DNA from: Thermaurantiacus tibetensis | GTDB taxonomy: Bacteria > Pseudomonadota > Alphaproteobacteria > Sphingomonadales > Sphingomonadaceae | DNA: 64,000 bases | NCBI RefSeq assembly: GCF_015354055.1 | Contig: NZ_JACHTM010000003.1 | Location: forward strand, 62,001 to 126,000 | Direction of reading: 5' to 3' | Shown here: positions 40,970 to 50,492 of the stretch, piece by piece | How positions within the stretch are numbered: the stretch's first letter is position 1 | Layout of the letters: every line of letters starts with the position of its first letter | Made by a program: the position numbers and the translations under genes | Notes under the pieces: model-generated | Database searches by the model: none | Told to the model about the DNA's origin: nothing | What the model saw: the letters and a program-made list of their open reading frames with translations, nothing else

Positions 40970-42805
40970 TCAACGAACGCCAGGCCGCTCCGCCTTCCGT
41001 GACGCCCGCTTCTCTGCCGCGGCAAGGAGCCGCTGCGCCGCCTCCTCGGCTGCGTCGGCGAAGGGCTCGAGGACGAGGTCGGCACCGGCGCGCGCCAGGC
41101 GCTGCGCATCACGCGCATGGACGGCAGTGACCGCAACGATGCCCGAGAAGCCGGCGGCGCGCAGCGCCTGAAGGAGCGCCTCGCGATCATCTGCCTGGGT
41201 GAGTCCTTGGGCGGGATGGTCCCGGATGGTCGAGACGACGAGCCGCACGCCCGCGAGCGGCAGGTGGGCAAGGAACTCCGGGTCGACCACGTCGCCGTAG
41301 ACGGCCTCGCCTCCGCCCGCACGCCAGTCGGCAAGCGCCTCGGGGCTGAAGTCCACGCCGAGGACCGAGAGCCCGGCCGCGCGGAGCCTGTGGCCGATGG
41401 CGGCGCCGTACCGGCCGAGCCCGAACAGCAGCACGTCATGCCCGCGAGTGCGTTCGCCTTCCTCCTCGCGGGCCTCGCGCGGGGCCGGGCGCTCGAACGG
41501 GCGCAGCAGCGGCTCGATCCTCGCCCAGAGCAGGTGCGACCAGGTGATCATGTAGGTGGAGACCGCGATGGTCACGAGGCCGATCATGGTCACCAGGCCC
41601 AGCGCGGCCTCCTCCACGTGCCCGAGCGCGACTCCCACCCCCATGAAGATGAGGGAGAACTCGCTGATCTGGGCAACCGTCAGCCCGGCAAGGAAGCCGG
41701 TGCGCATCCGGTAGCCAAGGCCGACCATGATGGCGAGGACGATGAGCGGGTTGCCGACGAGGACGAAGGCGGAGAGCACCGCTGCCGCGAAGAGGTCGTC
41801 GCCGAGGCGGCCGAGGTCGAGCCGGCTGCCGAGCGCGATGAAGAAGAAGAGGAGCAGGAAGTCGCGCAAGGGGGCAAGCCGCGCGGAGATGGCATCGCGC
41901 CAGGGGGTCGATGCCAGCGCCACGCCCGCGAGCAGGCCGCCCAGTTCCTTGCCGAAGCCGAAGCTGTCTCCGAGAGCCGCGAGAAGGGCGGCAAGCGCGA
42001 TCGCGAAGGCGATGAGGAGCTCGGGCGTGCGGGCGAGCCGGGTGGTCAGCGGGTCGGCGAGGTAGCGGATGAAGAGCAGGACGAGGCCGAGCGCGCCGAG
42101 GCCCGCGCCGAGCACGCCCAGCGCATCGGAAAGGCCGCCGCCCGCGCGGGTGCCGACACCGATCGCCGAAAGGCCGATCATGGCGAGCACCACCACCAGG
42201 TCCTGGACGATGAGGAAGCCGAGCGCGATCCGGCCATGAAGGCTGTCGATCTCGCGCTTGTCGGACAGGAGCTTCACGATGATGATCGTGCTCGAGAAGG
42301 TAAGCGCGACCGCCACGTAGAGGCTGGTCACCGTGTCGAACCCGAGGGCGAGGCACAGCAGGAAGCCGATGCCGGCCGTGAACACCACCTGGCCGAGACC
42401 GGTGGCCAGCGCGACGGGCCCGAGCTCGCGCACCAGCTTCACATCGAGCTTCACGCCGACGAGGAAGAGAAGGATGGCGATCCCGAGCTCGGCCAGCAGC
42501 TCGATCGGCGCGCTCGAGCGCGCGATGTCGAGGACGGACGGGCCGGCGAGGATGCCGACGGCAATGAAGCTCACGATGAGCGGCTGCCGCAGAAGGCTGC
42601 CCGCGAACCCCACGAGCGCCGCCAGCACGAGCAGCGCCGCAATCTCGTTGAACAGCGAGGCGGTGGCCCAGGCGGTCAGCGCGCGTCTCCCGGCAAGGCG
42701 GACAGGGGTTGGGAGCGAGTCCCGGTTGAGGGGGAGCCCCGGCGTCTCAGCCGGAAAAGCCGGTCTCGAGAAAGCGGAGGGCGAGCGCGGCGTGGAGGGC
42801 CGCAC
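40970..42805 (-). CDS. Kef-type monovalent cation:proton antiporter (CPA2) with TrkA-N domain
   Basis: Up to 611 residues. The only conventional start before the first membrane helix is the GTG at 42805, which overlaps the upstream amidohydrolase by 59 nt; a rare CTG near 42677 would give a more usual N terminus, so the start is unsure. Twelve or so membrane helices follow, with the CPA2 signature [30 protein letters not shown] and [14 protein letters not shown]. The C-terminal Rossmann TrkA-N domain starts at [17 protein letters not shown] and ends in [22 protein letters not shown]. It probably exchanges K+ or Na+ for protons under nucleotide control. Confidence 0.88.
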   Translation of the reverse strand: MRPSTPRSPSAFSRPAFPAETPGLPLNRDSLPTPVRLAGRRALTAWATASLFNEIAALLVLAALVGFAGSLLRQPLIVSFIAVGILAGPSVLDIARSSAPIELLAELGIAILLFLVGVKLDVKLVRELGPVALATGLGQVVFTAGIGFLLCLALGFDTVTSLYVAVALTFSSTIIIVKLLSDKREIDSLHGRIALGFLIVQDLVVVLAMIGLSAIGVGTRAGGGLSDALGVLGAGLGALGLVLLFIRYLADPLTTRLARTPELLIAFAIALAALLAALGDSFGFGKELGGLLAGVALASTPWRDAISARLAPLRDFLLLFFFIALGSRLDLGRLGDDLFAAAVLSAFVLVGNPLIVLAIMVGLGYRMRTGFLAGLTVAQISEFSLIFMGVGVALGHVEEAALGLVTMIGLVTIAVSTYMITWSHLLWARIEPLLRPFERPAPREAREEEGERTRGHDVLLFGLGRYGAAIGHRLRAAGLSVLGVDFSPEALADWRAGGGEAVYGDVVDPEFLAHLPLAGVRLVVSTIRDHPAQGLTQADDREALLQALRAAGFSGIVAVTAVHARDAQRLARAGADLVLEPFADAAEEAAQRLLAAAEKRASRKAERPGVR

Positions 42806-43940
42806 CGCGCGCCATCACCCGCTCATCGAGCACCATGCGGGTGGAGTGAAGCGGGCAGCACTGCCGCCAGTCCGCCCCCTCCTCGCTGACGCCGAGGAAG
42901 AACATGGCGCCCGGCACCTTCTCGAGCACGTAGGAGAAATCCTCCGCGCCCATGATCGGCTGCTCGAGGTCGCGCCAGGCACCGGGGAACAGGGCCTCGA
43001 CCGTCTCGCGGCCAAAGGCGACCGCCCGGGCGTCGCAGACGGTCACCGGAAAGCCCTCGGTGAGGCGCACCTCGGCCGTCGCGCCATGGGCGGCGGCAAT
43101 GCCTTCGGCAACGCGGCTGAGGCCCTTGCGCATCGCCGCGCGCCGGGTGCGCGAGAGCGTGCGGATGGTGCCGAGAAGCCGGGCGCTGTCGGCAATCACG
43201 TTGTCGGTGGTGCCGGCCTCGATGCGGCCGATGGTGACGACCGCCGGGTCGAACACCGGCACCTCGCGGGTGACGAAGGTCTGGATCGCCGTCACGATGG
43301 CGCAGGCGATGGGCACCGGGTCGAGCGCGTCGTGCGGCATGGAGGCATGGCCGCCGCGGCCGCGCACGATCACCTCGATCCGGTCGGCCGAGGCGAGCAG
43401 CGGCCCGGCCCTGCCACCCACCATGCCGTGCGGCGCATTGGGCATGACGTGGAGGGCGAAGGCGGCGTCCGGCAACGGGTCGAGAAGGCCGTCCTCCAGC
43501 ATGAAGCGGGCACCGTGGTGCCCCTCCTCGCCGGGCTGGAACATGAACAGGACCGTGCCGGCCACACGGTCGCGCATTGCGCACAGCAGCCGCGCCGCGC
43601 CGGCCAGCATGGCCGTGTGGCTGTCGTGCCCGCAGGCGTGCATCGCACCCTCGACGCGGCTGGCGTAAGGCAGGCCCGTCTCCTCGGGCATGGGAAGCGC
43701 ATCCATGTCCCCGCGCAGCAACACGGTGCGGCCGTTGGCACCACCCTCCAGCACGGCGATGAGGCCGGACGTGGACGGCCCCTCGCGCCAGACGAGCGGG
43801 AGCCCGGCCAGGGCCTCGCGCACCTTGGCCGACGTCCGCGGCGTGAAGAGCCCGAGCTCGGGCTCCGCGTGGATGGCGCGGCGCAGCGCGACCATCTCGG
43901 GCAGCAGCGCCTCGGCCGCCTCCACCAGGTCCTGCATCAT
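42747..43940 (-). CDS. M20-family amidohydrolase (hippurate hydrolase-like)
   Basis: 397 residues. Metal-binding and catalytic motifs of M20D peptidases are present: LLRGDMDALPMPE, GAMHACGHDSHTAMLAGAA (near residue 95), FMFQPGEEGHHGARFML (near 130), LHVMPNAPHGMV and the C-terminal MGAEDFSYVLEKVPGAMFFLG. The family hydrolyses N-acyl amino acids such as hippurate or indole-acetyl amino acids. Its ATG overlaps the stop of the adenosyltransferase gene (43937), so the two are coupled. No signal peptide; cytoplasmic. Confidence 0.94.
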   Translation of the reverse strand: MMQDLVEAAEALLPEMVALRRAIHAEPELGLFTPRTSAKVREALAGLPLVWREGPSTSGLIAVLEGGANGRTVLLRGDMDALPMPEETGLPYASRVEGAMHACGHDSHTAMLAGAARLLCAMRDRVAGTVLFMFQPGEEGHHGARFMLEDGLLDPLPDAAFALHVMPNAPHGMVGGRAGPLLASADRIEVIVRGRGGHASMPHDALDPVPIACAIVTAIQTFVTREVPVFDPAVVTIGRIEAGTTDNVIADSARLLGTIRTLSRTRRAAMRKGLSRVAEGIAAAHGATAEVRLTEGFPVTVCDARAVAFGRETVEALFPGAWRDLEQPIMGAEDFSYVLEKVPGAMFFLGVSEEGADWRQCCPLHSTRMVLDERVMARGAALHAALALRFLETGFSG

Positions 43941-44515
43941 GACGACTCCCGGTTGGCCGCAGGAACCCAGAGCACGTCTCCTGCGCCGCCGTGGGCAGGG
44001 AGATTGGCGTGCCGGGCCATCACGAAGAGATGATCCGAGAGGCGGTTGAGATACTGGAGCGCGAGCGGGTTGATGGCGCCTTCGGCGGCCGCGGTCACGG
44101 TCTCGCGCTCGGCGCGGCGCACCACGGTGCGCGCCACGTGGAGATGGGCGGCAAGCGCCGTGCCGCCGGGCAGGACGAAGCTCGAAAGCGGCGCAAGCTC
44201 GGCGTTCATGCGGTCGATCTCGGCCTCAAGGCGGGTGACCTGCGCTCCGACGATGCGCAGCGCATTCCAGCCCTCCGGCTCGCCAGGCGTGGCGAGATCG
44301 GCGCCGAGGTCGAAGAGATCGTTCTGGATGCGGAGCAGCATCTCCCGGTGGGCCCCTTCCGCATGGAGCAGCGCGACGCCGATCGCGGAGTTGGCCTCGT
44401 CGACGCTGCCGTAGGCGGCCACGCGCGCGGCGTCCTTCGCCAGCCGCGAGCCGTCGGCAAGGCCGGTGGTCCCGTCGTCCCCGGTCTTCGTGTAAATGCG
44501 GTTCAGCTTCACCAT
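43937..44515 (-). CDS. Cob(I)alamin adenosyltransferase, PduO type
   Basis: 192 residues. The ATP-binding N terminus YTKTGDDGTTGLADGSRLAKD, VAAYGSVDEANSAIG (near residue 35), RTVVRRAERETV (near 130) and LNRLSDHLFVMAR are the conserved PduO/ATR segments. The trimeric enzyme makes adenosylcobalamin for enzymes such as methylmalonyl-CoA mutase. It lies 2 nt after the twin-TM gene. The twin-TM/ATR/etfB/etfA/hydroxybutyryl-CoA dehydrogenase order is common in alphaproteobacteria; here an amidohydrolase and an antiporter are inserted. Confidence 0.96.
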   Translation of the reverse strand: MVKLNRIYTKTGDDGTTGLADGSRLAKDAARVAAYGSVDEANSAIGVALLHAEGAHREMLLRIQNDLFDLGADLATPGEPEGWNALRIVGAQVTRLEAEIDRMNAELAPLSSFVLPGGTALAAHLHVARTVVRRAERETVTAAAEGAINPLALQYLNRLSDHLFVMARHANLPAHGGAGDVLWVPAANRESS

Positions 44516-44517
44516 GC

Positions 44518-44727
44518 TCAGCCCCCCGCGCCGCGGCCGTAGAGCAGGAAGAGGATGACGACGAGCAGGATGGCAACCGCCTGGAGCACGACCCGGGCGG
44601 TCATCAGCCGGTTCGACTTCACGCCCGAGACGTCCCTGCCCGAAGCCATGGTGAAGATGCCCCTGACGAGCGTGACCGCAACCGCCGCGGCGGCAACGAC
44701 GATGAGGGCGATGATGACCTTGTCCAT
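44518..44727 (-). CDS. Small twin-transmembrane protein
   Basis: 69 residues with two membrane helices (VIIALIVVAAAAVAVTLVRGI and VLQAVAILLVVILFLLYG) joined by a polar loop containing KSNRLMTARV. The loop motif and hairpin shape recall HIG1-domain and alphaproteobacterial twin-TM proteins that sit next to cobalamin adenosyltransferase genes. It is 2 nt from that gene, so co-translated. Function is unknown; association with respiratory complexes is only a guess from HIG1 resemblance. Confidence 0.8.
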   Translation of the reverse strand: MDKVIIALIVVAAAAVAVTLVRGIFTMASGRDVSGVKSNRLMTARVVLQAVAILLVVILFLLYGRGAGG

Positions 44728-44803
44728 GGAGCGAACCTAGGCGCGCCGCGCGCGGAATGCACGCCCCAACCGAGAGTGCGGATGCCGAGAACTGCCGCGG
44801 GGC

Positions 44804-45640
44804 TCAGAGGCAGAGGTGGAGGTCGGGCCCGGTCGAGGCAAGCGCGCCGAGCCGGTCCGCAAGGGCCGTCCCGTCCACCCCCCGCTCGCGCAGCGCAGCC
44901 AGCGTCTCGGCGCGGTCGCGCTTGGCGAGCCTGCGGCCATCGGCCGCGAGCAGAAGCCGATGGTGGAGATAGGCGGGCGCCGGGAAGCCGAGGAGCTCCT
45001 GAAGCAGGCGCTGGAGGGGCGTGACGGCGGCAAGGTCGCGGCCACGGACCACGAGCGTCACGCCCTGGGCGGCATCGTCTGCCACGCAGGCGAGGTGATA
45101 GGCGGGCCAGCCGTCCTTGCGCCAGAGGATCGGGTCGCCCGCCAGGTCGGCACGGCCCTGCTGCGGGCCCGCGGCCACGTCCTGCCACTGCTGTACGAGG
45201 GAGAGACCGGTCTGCGCGAGGTCGAGGCGCCAGGCGAAGGGCGTGCCGTCAGCAGGCGGCGGCCTGCCGCGGCACGTGCCCGGGTAAGGCACGGTCTCGC
45301 CCGCATGCGGTGCAGCTGCCGCCTCGATGGCGCCCCTCGTGCAGGTGCAGGCGTAGACGAGCCCGCGTGCGACGAGTTGCTCAAGGATGGCGCGGTGACG
45401 GGCGCGCGCGTCCGACTGGCGGAGCGGTGGCGCATCTGGCATCAGGCCGAGCCAGGCGAGGTCAGCGAGGATGGCCGCCTCGAACGCGGGCCGGCAGCGG
45501 GTGCGGTCGATGTCCTCGAGGCGGAGCAGGAACCGCCCGCCTGCCTCGCGCGCGAGGCGCGTGGCATGGACGGCCGAGAAGGCGTGCCCGAGGTGAAGCA
45601 GCCCGGTGGGGCTCGGGGCGAAGCGGGTGACCAGGGTCAT
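44804..45640 (-). CDS. gluQ: Glutamyl-Q tRNA(Asp) synthetase
   Basis: 278 residues from the ATG at 45640, the short GluRS-like form without anticodon domain. The class I HIGH-type motif is in TRFAPSPTGLLHLGHAFSA, the KMSKS-like loop in LAKRDRAET near residue 233, and zinc ligands in VYACTCTRG and YPGTCRG. The enzyme loads glutamate onto queuosine at position 34 of tRNA-Asp. The gene is divergent from an HNH nuclease gene, with 161 nt between that hold no clear promoter match. Confidence 0.95.
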   Translation of the reverse strand: MTLVTRFAPSPTGLLHLGHAFSAVHATRLAREAGGRFLLRLEDIDRTRCRPAFEAAILADLAWLGLMPDAPPLRQSDARARHRAILEQLVARGLVYACTCTRGAIEAAAAPHAGETVPYPGTCRGRPPPADGTPFAWRLDLAQTGLSLVQQWQDVAAGPQQGRADLAGDPILWRKDGWPAYHLACVADDAAQGVTLVVRGRDLAAVTPLQRLLQELLGFPAPAYLHHRLLLAADGRRLAKRDRAETLAALRERGVDGTALADRLGALASTGPDLHLCL

Positions 45641-45801
45641 GCGGCACGCCTGCGCTTGACCCCCACGAGATGTGGTGCTGTCATACGCGCGACATACAGC
45701 CTCTGGTATAGGGGCGGCGCAGGCGGTGGGAGCCACCTGCCCGAGGTGCGATAGGGCCGGATTTCCAGACCTGCGCGAGCGCAGAGGGAGGTCGTGCCGG
45801 C

Positions 45802-46386
45802 ATGTATCATCCCGAGATCCTCGAGCGGCTGGAGCGCAACGTCTCGCCGGAAGCCTGCCCGGCCCTCGTGCTCAACGCCGACTATACCCCGCTCTCCTAC
45901 TATCCGCTTTCGCTGTGGTCGTGGCAGGATGCAATCAAGGCAGCGTTCCTCGAGCGGGTGGACGTGGTGGCGGAGTATGAGCGGGAGATCCGCTCGCAGA
46001 GCTTCGCGATGCGGCTCCCTTCCGTGGTGGCGCTCCGGCAATATGTGAAGCCCTCGGCCAACCCCGCCTTCACCCGCTTCAACCTGTTCCTCCGCGACAA
46101 GTTCACCTGCCAGTATTGCGGCAGCCGCGAGGATCTCACCTTCGATCACGTCGTGCCGCGCGCCTACGGCGGGCGCACCACCTGGACCAACGTGACGACG
46201 GCCTGCGCGCCCTGCAACCTCAGGAAAGGCGGGCGGACGCCGGCCGAGGCGCACATGATGCCGCGGCAGCGGCCGTTCCAGCCGACCAGCCACCAGCTTC
46301 AGGAGAACGGCCGGGCCTTCCCGCCGCACTACTGCCACGAGACCTGGCGCGACTATCTCTACTGGGACGTCGAGCTCGAGGCCTAG
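45802..46386 (+). CDS. HNH endonuclease
   Basis: 194 residues from the ATG at 45802 with GAGGGAGG upstream. The HNH/zinc core is CQYCGSREDLTFDHVVPRA (near residue 108) followed by NVTTACAPCNLRKGGRTP, including both CxxC knuckles. The N terminus with VLNADYTPLSYYPLS is characteristic of a widespread bacterial HNH protein of uncertain role, usually single-copy and housekeeping-like rather than mobile. No partner methylase or toxin immunity gene is nearby. Confidence 0.92.
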   Translation: MYHPEILERLERNVSPEACPALVLNADYTPLSYYPLSLWSWQDAIKAAFLERVDVVAEYEREIRSQSFAMRLPSVVALRQYVKPSANPAFTRFNLFLRDKFTCQYCGSREDLTFDHVVPRAYGGRTTWTNVTTACAPCNLRKGGRTPAEAHMMPRQRPFQPTSHQLQENGRAFPPHYCHETWRDYLYWDVELEA

Positions 46387-46464
46387 GCCGAGACTCCGGC
46401 CGCTGTCGACCAGGGCCCGGCCGCGCCGGCGCGGAAGGGAGGCGGCGGGCCTGCGAGGGGCGAT

Positions 46465-46484
46465 TGCGGCGGGAGTTCGCCGCA
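46465..46484. terminator. Hairpin between convergent HNH and ndk genes
   Basis: Arms TGCGGCG and CGCCGCA (7 bp, perfect) with a six-base loop lie in the 118-nt gap between convergent stops. It could stop transcription from both sides; no T-run is present. Confidence 0.4.
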
Positions 46485-46504
46485 CGCCGGAGCCGTTCCC
46501 CCGT

Positions 46505-46927
<423 letters not shown>

Positions 46928-47043
46928 CGCCTCGGTCCTTGCTGCAGGCATTGCGGAAACGCGCGGGCGCCCTAGCCGCCCATGGTGCGATGCACAAGTG
47001 CGGGCACCTTGACCCGGGAGGGCGCGTGGGCCAGATGGGTGCT

Positions 47044-47430
47044 GGGCCACATGTCCGGGCAGCCGCGCGGGCGCACGCCCTCGAGGAAAGTCCGGGCTCC
47101 ACGGATCGGCGGTGGCGGGTAACACCCGCCGGGGGCGACCCCAGGGAAAGTGCCACAGAAAGCGAACCGCCGCCCGGCCCTTGCGAAAGCGAGGGTGGCG
47201 GCAAGGGCGAACGGGTGCGGCAAGAGCGCACCGCGGCCCCGGCAACGGGGACGGCAGGGCAAACCCCACCGGGAGCAAGACCGAATAGGCGCGCACGGCC
47301 CCTCGGGGCCACGGCTCGATCCGGCCGGCGCGCGGGTTGGTCGCTGGAGGCGGCTGGCGACAGCCGCCCGAGAGGAATGGCTGCCCCCCGACGAGGGGAC
47401 AGAACCCGGCTTACAGGACATGTGGCCCCA
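47044..47430 (+). ncRNA. rnpB: RNase P RNA (bacterial class A)
   Basis: About 387 nt. Conserved regions occur in the right order: GAGGAAAGTCCGGGCTCCAC near 47082, the CACAGAAAGCGAACCGCC block near 47153, GGCAAGAGCGCACCGC near 47219, GGCAAACCCC near 47258 with AGCAAGACCGAATAG following, and the 3' ACAGAACCCGGCTTACA near 47399. The ends pair exactly: GGGCCACATGTCC at 47044-47056 with GGACATGTGGCCC at 47416-47428 form helix P1. The RNA is the catalytic part of RNase P for tRNA 5' processing. A hairpin array follows directly. Confidence 0.95.
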
Positions 47431-47440
47431 CCTTTCTTCT

Positions 47441-47707
47441 TGCGGCCCGGCAGGCAGCCGCCACACCAACCCTCCCTGCCGGGCCGAGGAGACGCGGCCC
47501 GAGAGGCAGCCGCCACACCCACCCTCCCTGCCGGGCCGAAAGCTACGCGGCCCGAGAGGCGCCGCCCCTCCTCCCTGCCGGGCCGAAAGGTACGCGGCCC
47601 GAGAGGCAGCCGCCCCTCCTCCCTGCCGGGCCAAGGAGACGCGGCCCGAGAGGCGCCGCCTCTCCTGCCTGCCGGGCCGGAGAGAGGCGCGGCCCGGCAC
47701 GGAGCGG
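47441..47707 (+). repeat. Tandem array of five GC-rich hairpin units downstream of rnpB
   Basis: Five units of 52, 53, 47, 47 and 48 nt start at 47441, 47493, 47546, 47593 and 47640, with a partial sixth at 47688. Each begins CGCGGCCCGAGAGGC (first unit GCGGCCCGGCAGGC) and ends CTGCCGGGCC, so each can fold into a long hairpin through GGCCCG/CGGGCC and flanking purine/pyrimidine complementarity. Units differ mainly in the loop and in the short A/G-rich linker. The array ends 41 nt before the transporter gene. There are no unique spacers, so it is not a CRISPR array. Confidence 0.9.
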
Positions 47708-47747
47708 GCCGTTCCCCCCGCCAGCCGGGCACGCTAGGCAGGTGCCG

Positions 47748-48797
47748 ATGACCCTCCCCCGGGCACGGCCCCTGCCCCAGGCCGCCGACCTCTTCGGCGA
47801 CATCGAGCCCACGCCGAAGGCGCGGCTTGCCGACCACCTGCCCGGTCTCCTCGTCGCGCTGCTCGCAGTGCTCGCCGCCGCTTTCCTCTCCGCAAGCTAT
47901 GGCCTTCCCCTGCCGCTCATGGCGCTCCTCGTGGGACTGGCCCTCAATTTCCTCTCGGGTGACCCCCGGCTGGTGCCCGGCCTTGCCGTTGCTGCCGGAC
48001 CGCTGCTGCGCCTTGGCATCGTGCTCCTTGGCACGCGCATCGCCGTTGCCGATCTTGCCGCCATCGGCGCGCCCGGTCTTGGCCTGCTCCTCGTCGTGAT
48101 CCTGCTTGCCCTGGGGTCCGGCGTGCTCCTTGCCCAGCTGCTGGGCTTCTCGCGCTGGTTCGGGCTTCTGGCCGGCGGGTCGGTCGCCATCTGCGGCGGC
48201 TCGGCGGCGCTCGCGCTTGCCGCAACGCTCGGCGACCGGCGCGTGCCCCGCGGAGAGCTCACCATGGTGCTCGTCGGCATCTCCGCCGTGGGGGCGGCCG
48301 CCATGGCACTCTACCCGGCGCTCGCGGCTGCACTCGGCCTGGGCGACGTGGCAGCGGGCTTCCTCATGGGCGCGGCCGTTCACGACGTGGCGCAGGCCGT
48401 GGGCGCGGGCGCTGCGGTGTCCGAAGGTGCTGCGCGCACGGCAACGCTCGTCAAGCTGACGCGAGTCGCGCTGCTCGCGCCGCTGCTGCTTCTCGTGGCG
48501 GCGCTTGCCGGCCATCCGCACGGGCGGCGGGTGGGCGTGCCTGCGTTCCTCCTGGGCTTCCTGGCCGTTGCCGCCGCCTCCGCCGGCGGACTCGTGCCCG
48601 AGGCCCTGGCGGCGCGGGCGGGGCAGGTCTCGGGCTGGCTTCTCGCGCTCGCCATCGCCGCCTCGGCCATGCGCTCGCCGATGCGGGACCTGCTGGCAGC
48701 GGGCCCCCGCCCCCTGCTGGTGGTGCTCGGGGCCTCGCTCGTCGCGCTTGCCGTGGCGCTCTCAGGCGCGCTGCTGCTGTTCGGGCGCGCGGCCTAG
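47748..48797 (+). CDS. YeiH-family putative sulfate exporter
   Basis: 349 residues from the ATG at 47748 (GTG 47742 is possible). Nine or ten membrane helices with family motifs [51 protein letters not shown] (near residue 140) and [29 protein letters not shown] (near 210). The YeiH/PSE family is annotated as putative sulfate exporters, with little direct proof. The gene is alone between the rnpB-linked repeats and the convergent aroC, whose stop it overlaps by 4 nt. Confidence 0.9.
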   Translation: MTLPRARPLPQAADLFGDIEPTPKARLADHLPGLLVALLAVLAAAFLSASYGLPLPLMALLVGLALNFLSGDPRLVPGLAVAAGPLLRLGIVLLGTRIAVADLAAIGAPGLGLLLVVILLALGSGVLLAQLLGFSRWFGLLAGGSVAICGGSAALALAATLGDRRVPRGELTMVLVGISAVGAAAMALYPALAAALGLGDVAAGFLMGAAVHDVAQAVGAGAAVSEGAARTATLVKLTRVALLAPLLLLVAALAGHPHGRRVGVPAFLLGFLAVAAASAGGLVPEALAARAGQVSGWLLALAIAASAMRSPMRDLLAAGPRPLLVVLGASLVALAVALSGALLLFGRAA

Positions 48798-49873
48798 CGG
48801 CCGGTCTGGCCGCGGTGCATGAGCTTGGCGTCGGCAAGCACGAGCGCCATCATTGCCTCGGCAACGGGCGCCGCGCGGATGCCGACGCAGGGGTCGTGCC
48901 GGCCCTTCGTCACGATCTCGGTCGCCTCGCCCGTGGTGGTGATGGTCTCGACCGGGGTGAGAATGGAGGAGGTGGGCTTGAGCGCGAGCCGCACCACGAT
49001 CGGCTGGCCCGTGCTGATTCCGCCTGCCGTGCCGCCCGCGTGGTTGGAGAGGAAGCGGGGGCCCTCCCCTTCCGCGCCCGGGCGCATGCGGTCGGCATTC
49101 TCCTCGCCCCTGAGCCGCGCGGCTGCGAAGCCGTCGCCGATCTCGACGCCCTTGACCGCGTTGATGCCCATCATCGCCGCCGCAAGCTGGGAGTCCAGCT
49201 TCATGTAGACCGGGCTTCCCCAGCCGGCCGGCACGCCTTCCGCCACCACCTCGACGACGGCGCCGAGCGAGGAGCCCGCCTTGCGCGCGGAGTCCAGCAG
49301 CCCTTCCCAGCGCGCGGCGGCGTCGCGGTCTGGGCAGAAGAAGGGGTTACGGTCCACTTCGGCCAGGTCAAAGCGGCTGCGGTCGATCGGGTCCCCGCCC
49401 AGTTCGACGAGATAGGCGTGGATGCGGACGCCTTCCCCCAGCACCTGCCGCGCCACCGCGCCGGCGGCAACGCGCGCCGCGGTTTCGCGCGCGGAGGCAC
49501 GGCCGCCGCCGCGCGGGTCGCGCAAGCCATATTTGGCATCATAGGCGAAGTCGGCGTGACCCGGGCGGTAGGCGCGGGCGACCGCGGCATAGTCCTTCGA
49601 GCGCTGGTCGACGTTCCTGATGAGGAGCGAGATGGGCGTGCCCGTCGTCAGCCCCTCGTAGGTGCCGGAGAGGATTTCCACCTGATCCGGTTCCTGGCGC
49701 TGTGTGGTGAAGCGCGACTGGCCGGGCCGGCGGCGGTCGAGGAAGGGCTGGATGTGGCCCTCGGTCAAGGGGAGGCCGGGCGGGCAGCCGTCCACCACCA
49801 CGCCAATGGCGGGCCCATGGCTCTCCCCCCAGGTGGTGATCCGGAACAGGTGGCCGAAGCTGTTGTGGGACAT
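48794..49873 (-). CDS. aroC: Chorismate synthase
   Basis: 359 residues. Full set of signatures: [18 protein letters not shown] near residue 16, [36 protein letters not shown] near residue 125 and [16 protein letters not shown] near 270, plus the [15 protein letters not shown] ending. The enzyme uses reduced FMN to convert EPSP to chorismate, the last common step to aromatic amino acids. Position next to fabI, yihY, dnaJ-like and pdxH is typical of alphaproteobacteria. Confidence 0.98.
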   Translation of the reverse strand: MSHNSFGHLFRITTWGESHGPAIGVVVDGCPPGLPLTEGHIQPFLDRRRPGQSRFTTQRQEPDQVEILSGTYEGLTTGTPISLLIRNVDQRSKDYAAVARAYRPGHADFAYDAKYGLRDPRGGGRASARETAARVAAGAVARQVLGEGVRIHAYLVELGGDPIDRSRFDLAEVDRNPFFCPDRDAAARWEGLLDSARKAGSSLGAVVEVVAEGVPAGWGSPVYMKLDSQLAAAMMGINAVKGVEIGDGFAAARLRGEENADRMRPGAEGEGPRFLSNHAGGTAGGISTGQPIVVRLALKPTSSILTPVETITTTGEATEIVTKGRHDPCVGIRAAPVAEAMMALVLADAKLMHRGQTGR

Positions 49874-49934
49874 GGCCCGTGCCTGCCGGAACGACCGAAC
49901 GGCGACAAGCTTCGATGCGCTGGCGCTTGGATAA

Positions 49935-50399
49935 TCAGTAGGAGATGGTTTCTGCCGTGAGGGCCTGTACGACCTGACCCGGAATCATGACCGCCGACCG
50001 GCCAGATATGATGACCGAGCCAAGTACGGCCCCCAAAGTATTGCCCCGGCCTTCCTGTCGATGCTTGCCCATCAGGCGAAACCTGTTGCCGTCGACCACG
50101 ACCTCATCGAATGTCACGTCGAACTTGCCCGACTTGCCGCCGACGGCCTTCCCGGTCTTCCAGGTGATTGTGCCGGTCGCCGGGGAGCCGCGCGGGATCA
50201 CGACGACACCTCGGTTGATAATGTCTTCTGCCACGCTAAACCGAACGCGCGTGCCGACCTGAAGCCCGCTCGACGAGACTTCCTCAAGCGCAACAAGGGG
50301 AATGGGCGTATTCGCCGGAAGCAAACGCTCCTGCGCATGCGCGTGAACCGCGAGCCCTGCGGACAAGAGAAAAGACGCCGCTAGTCGCAGGAAGTCCAC
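49935..50399 (-). CDS. Secreted hypothetical protein in a lower-GC patch
   Basis: 154 residues from the GTG at 50399 (AAAGGG 6-7 nt upstream; an in-frame stop sits just before). Signal peptide [23 protein letters not shown] is followed by a strand-rich domain: [42 protein letters not shown], then [20 protein letters not shown]. The pattern of a leading LPxGTP-like turn and a GxxVIPRG turn resembles small periplasmic beta domains seen in VirB10-like proteins, but no firm family is recognised. The gene and its upstream region use visibly more A/T than the surroundings and split the aroC-fabI neighbourhood, which suggests recent acquisition. Confidence 0.75.
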   Translation of the reverse strand: MDFLRLAASFLLSAGLAVHAHAQERLLPANTPIPLVALEEVSSSGLQVGTRVRFSVAEDIINRGVVVIPRGSPATGTITWKTGKAVGGKSGKFDVTFDEVVVDGNRFRLMGKHRQEGRGNTLGAVLGSVIISGRSAVMIPGQVVQALTAETISY

Positions 50400-50426
50400 G
50401 AATCACCCTTTCGCAAATCTCTCCTC

Positions 50427-50455
50427 CTAATAGCACCGAGTTACGGGATGAACAA
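50427..50455 (-). promoter_or_regulatory. Possible sigma-70 promoter of the low-GC secreted protein
   Basis: On the minus strand TTGTTC and TATTAG are 17 nt apart, ending 27 nt before the GTG at 50399. The match is decent for -35/-10 boxes and stands out in an otherwise GC-rich window. Confidence 0.35.
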
Positions 50456-50492
50456 TGGCCATAGAAACGCGTTCGTCAATAAGTAACGGCGA

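Noticed and set aside
47441-47707. CRISPR array
   Set aside because: Repeat units are contiguous and similar throughout, with no unique spacers and no cas genes.
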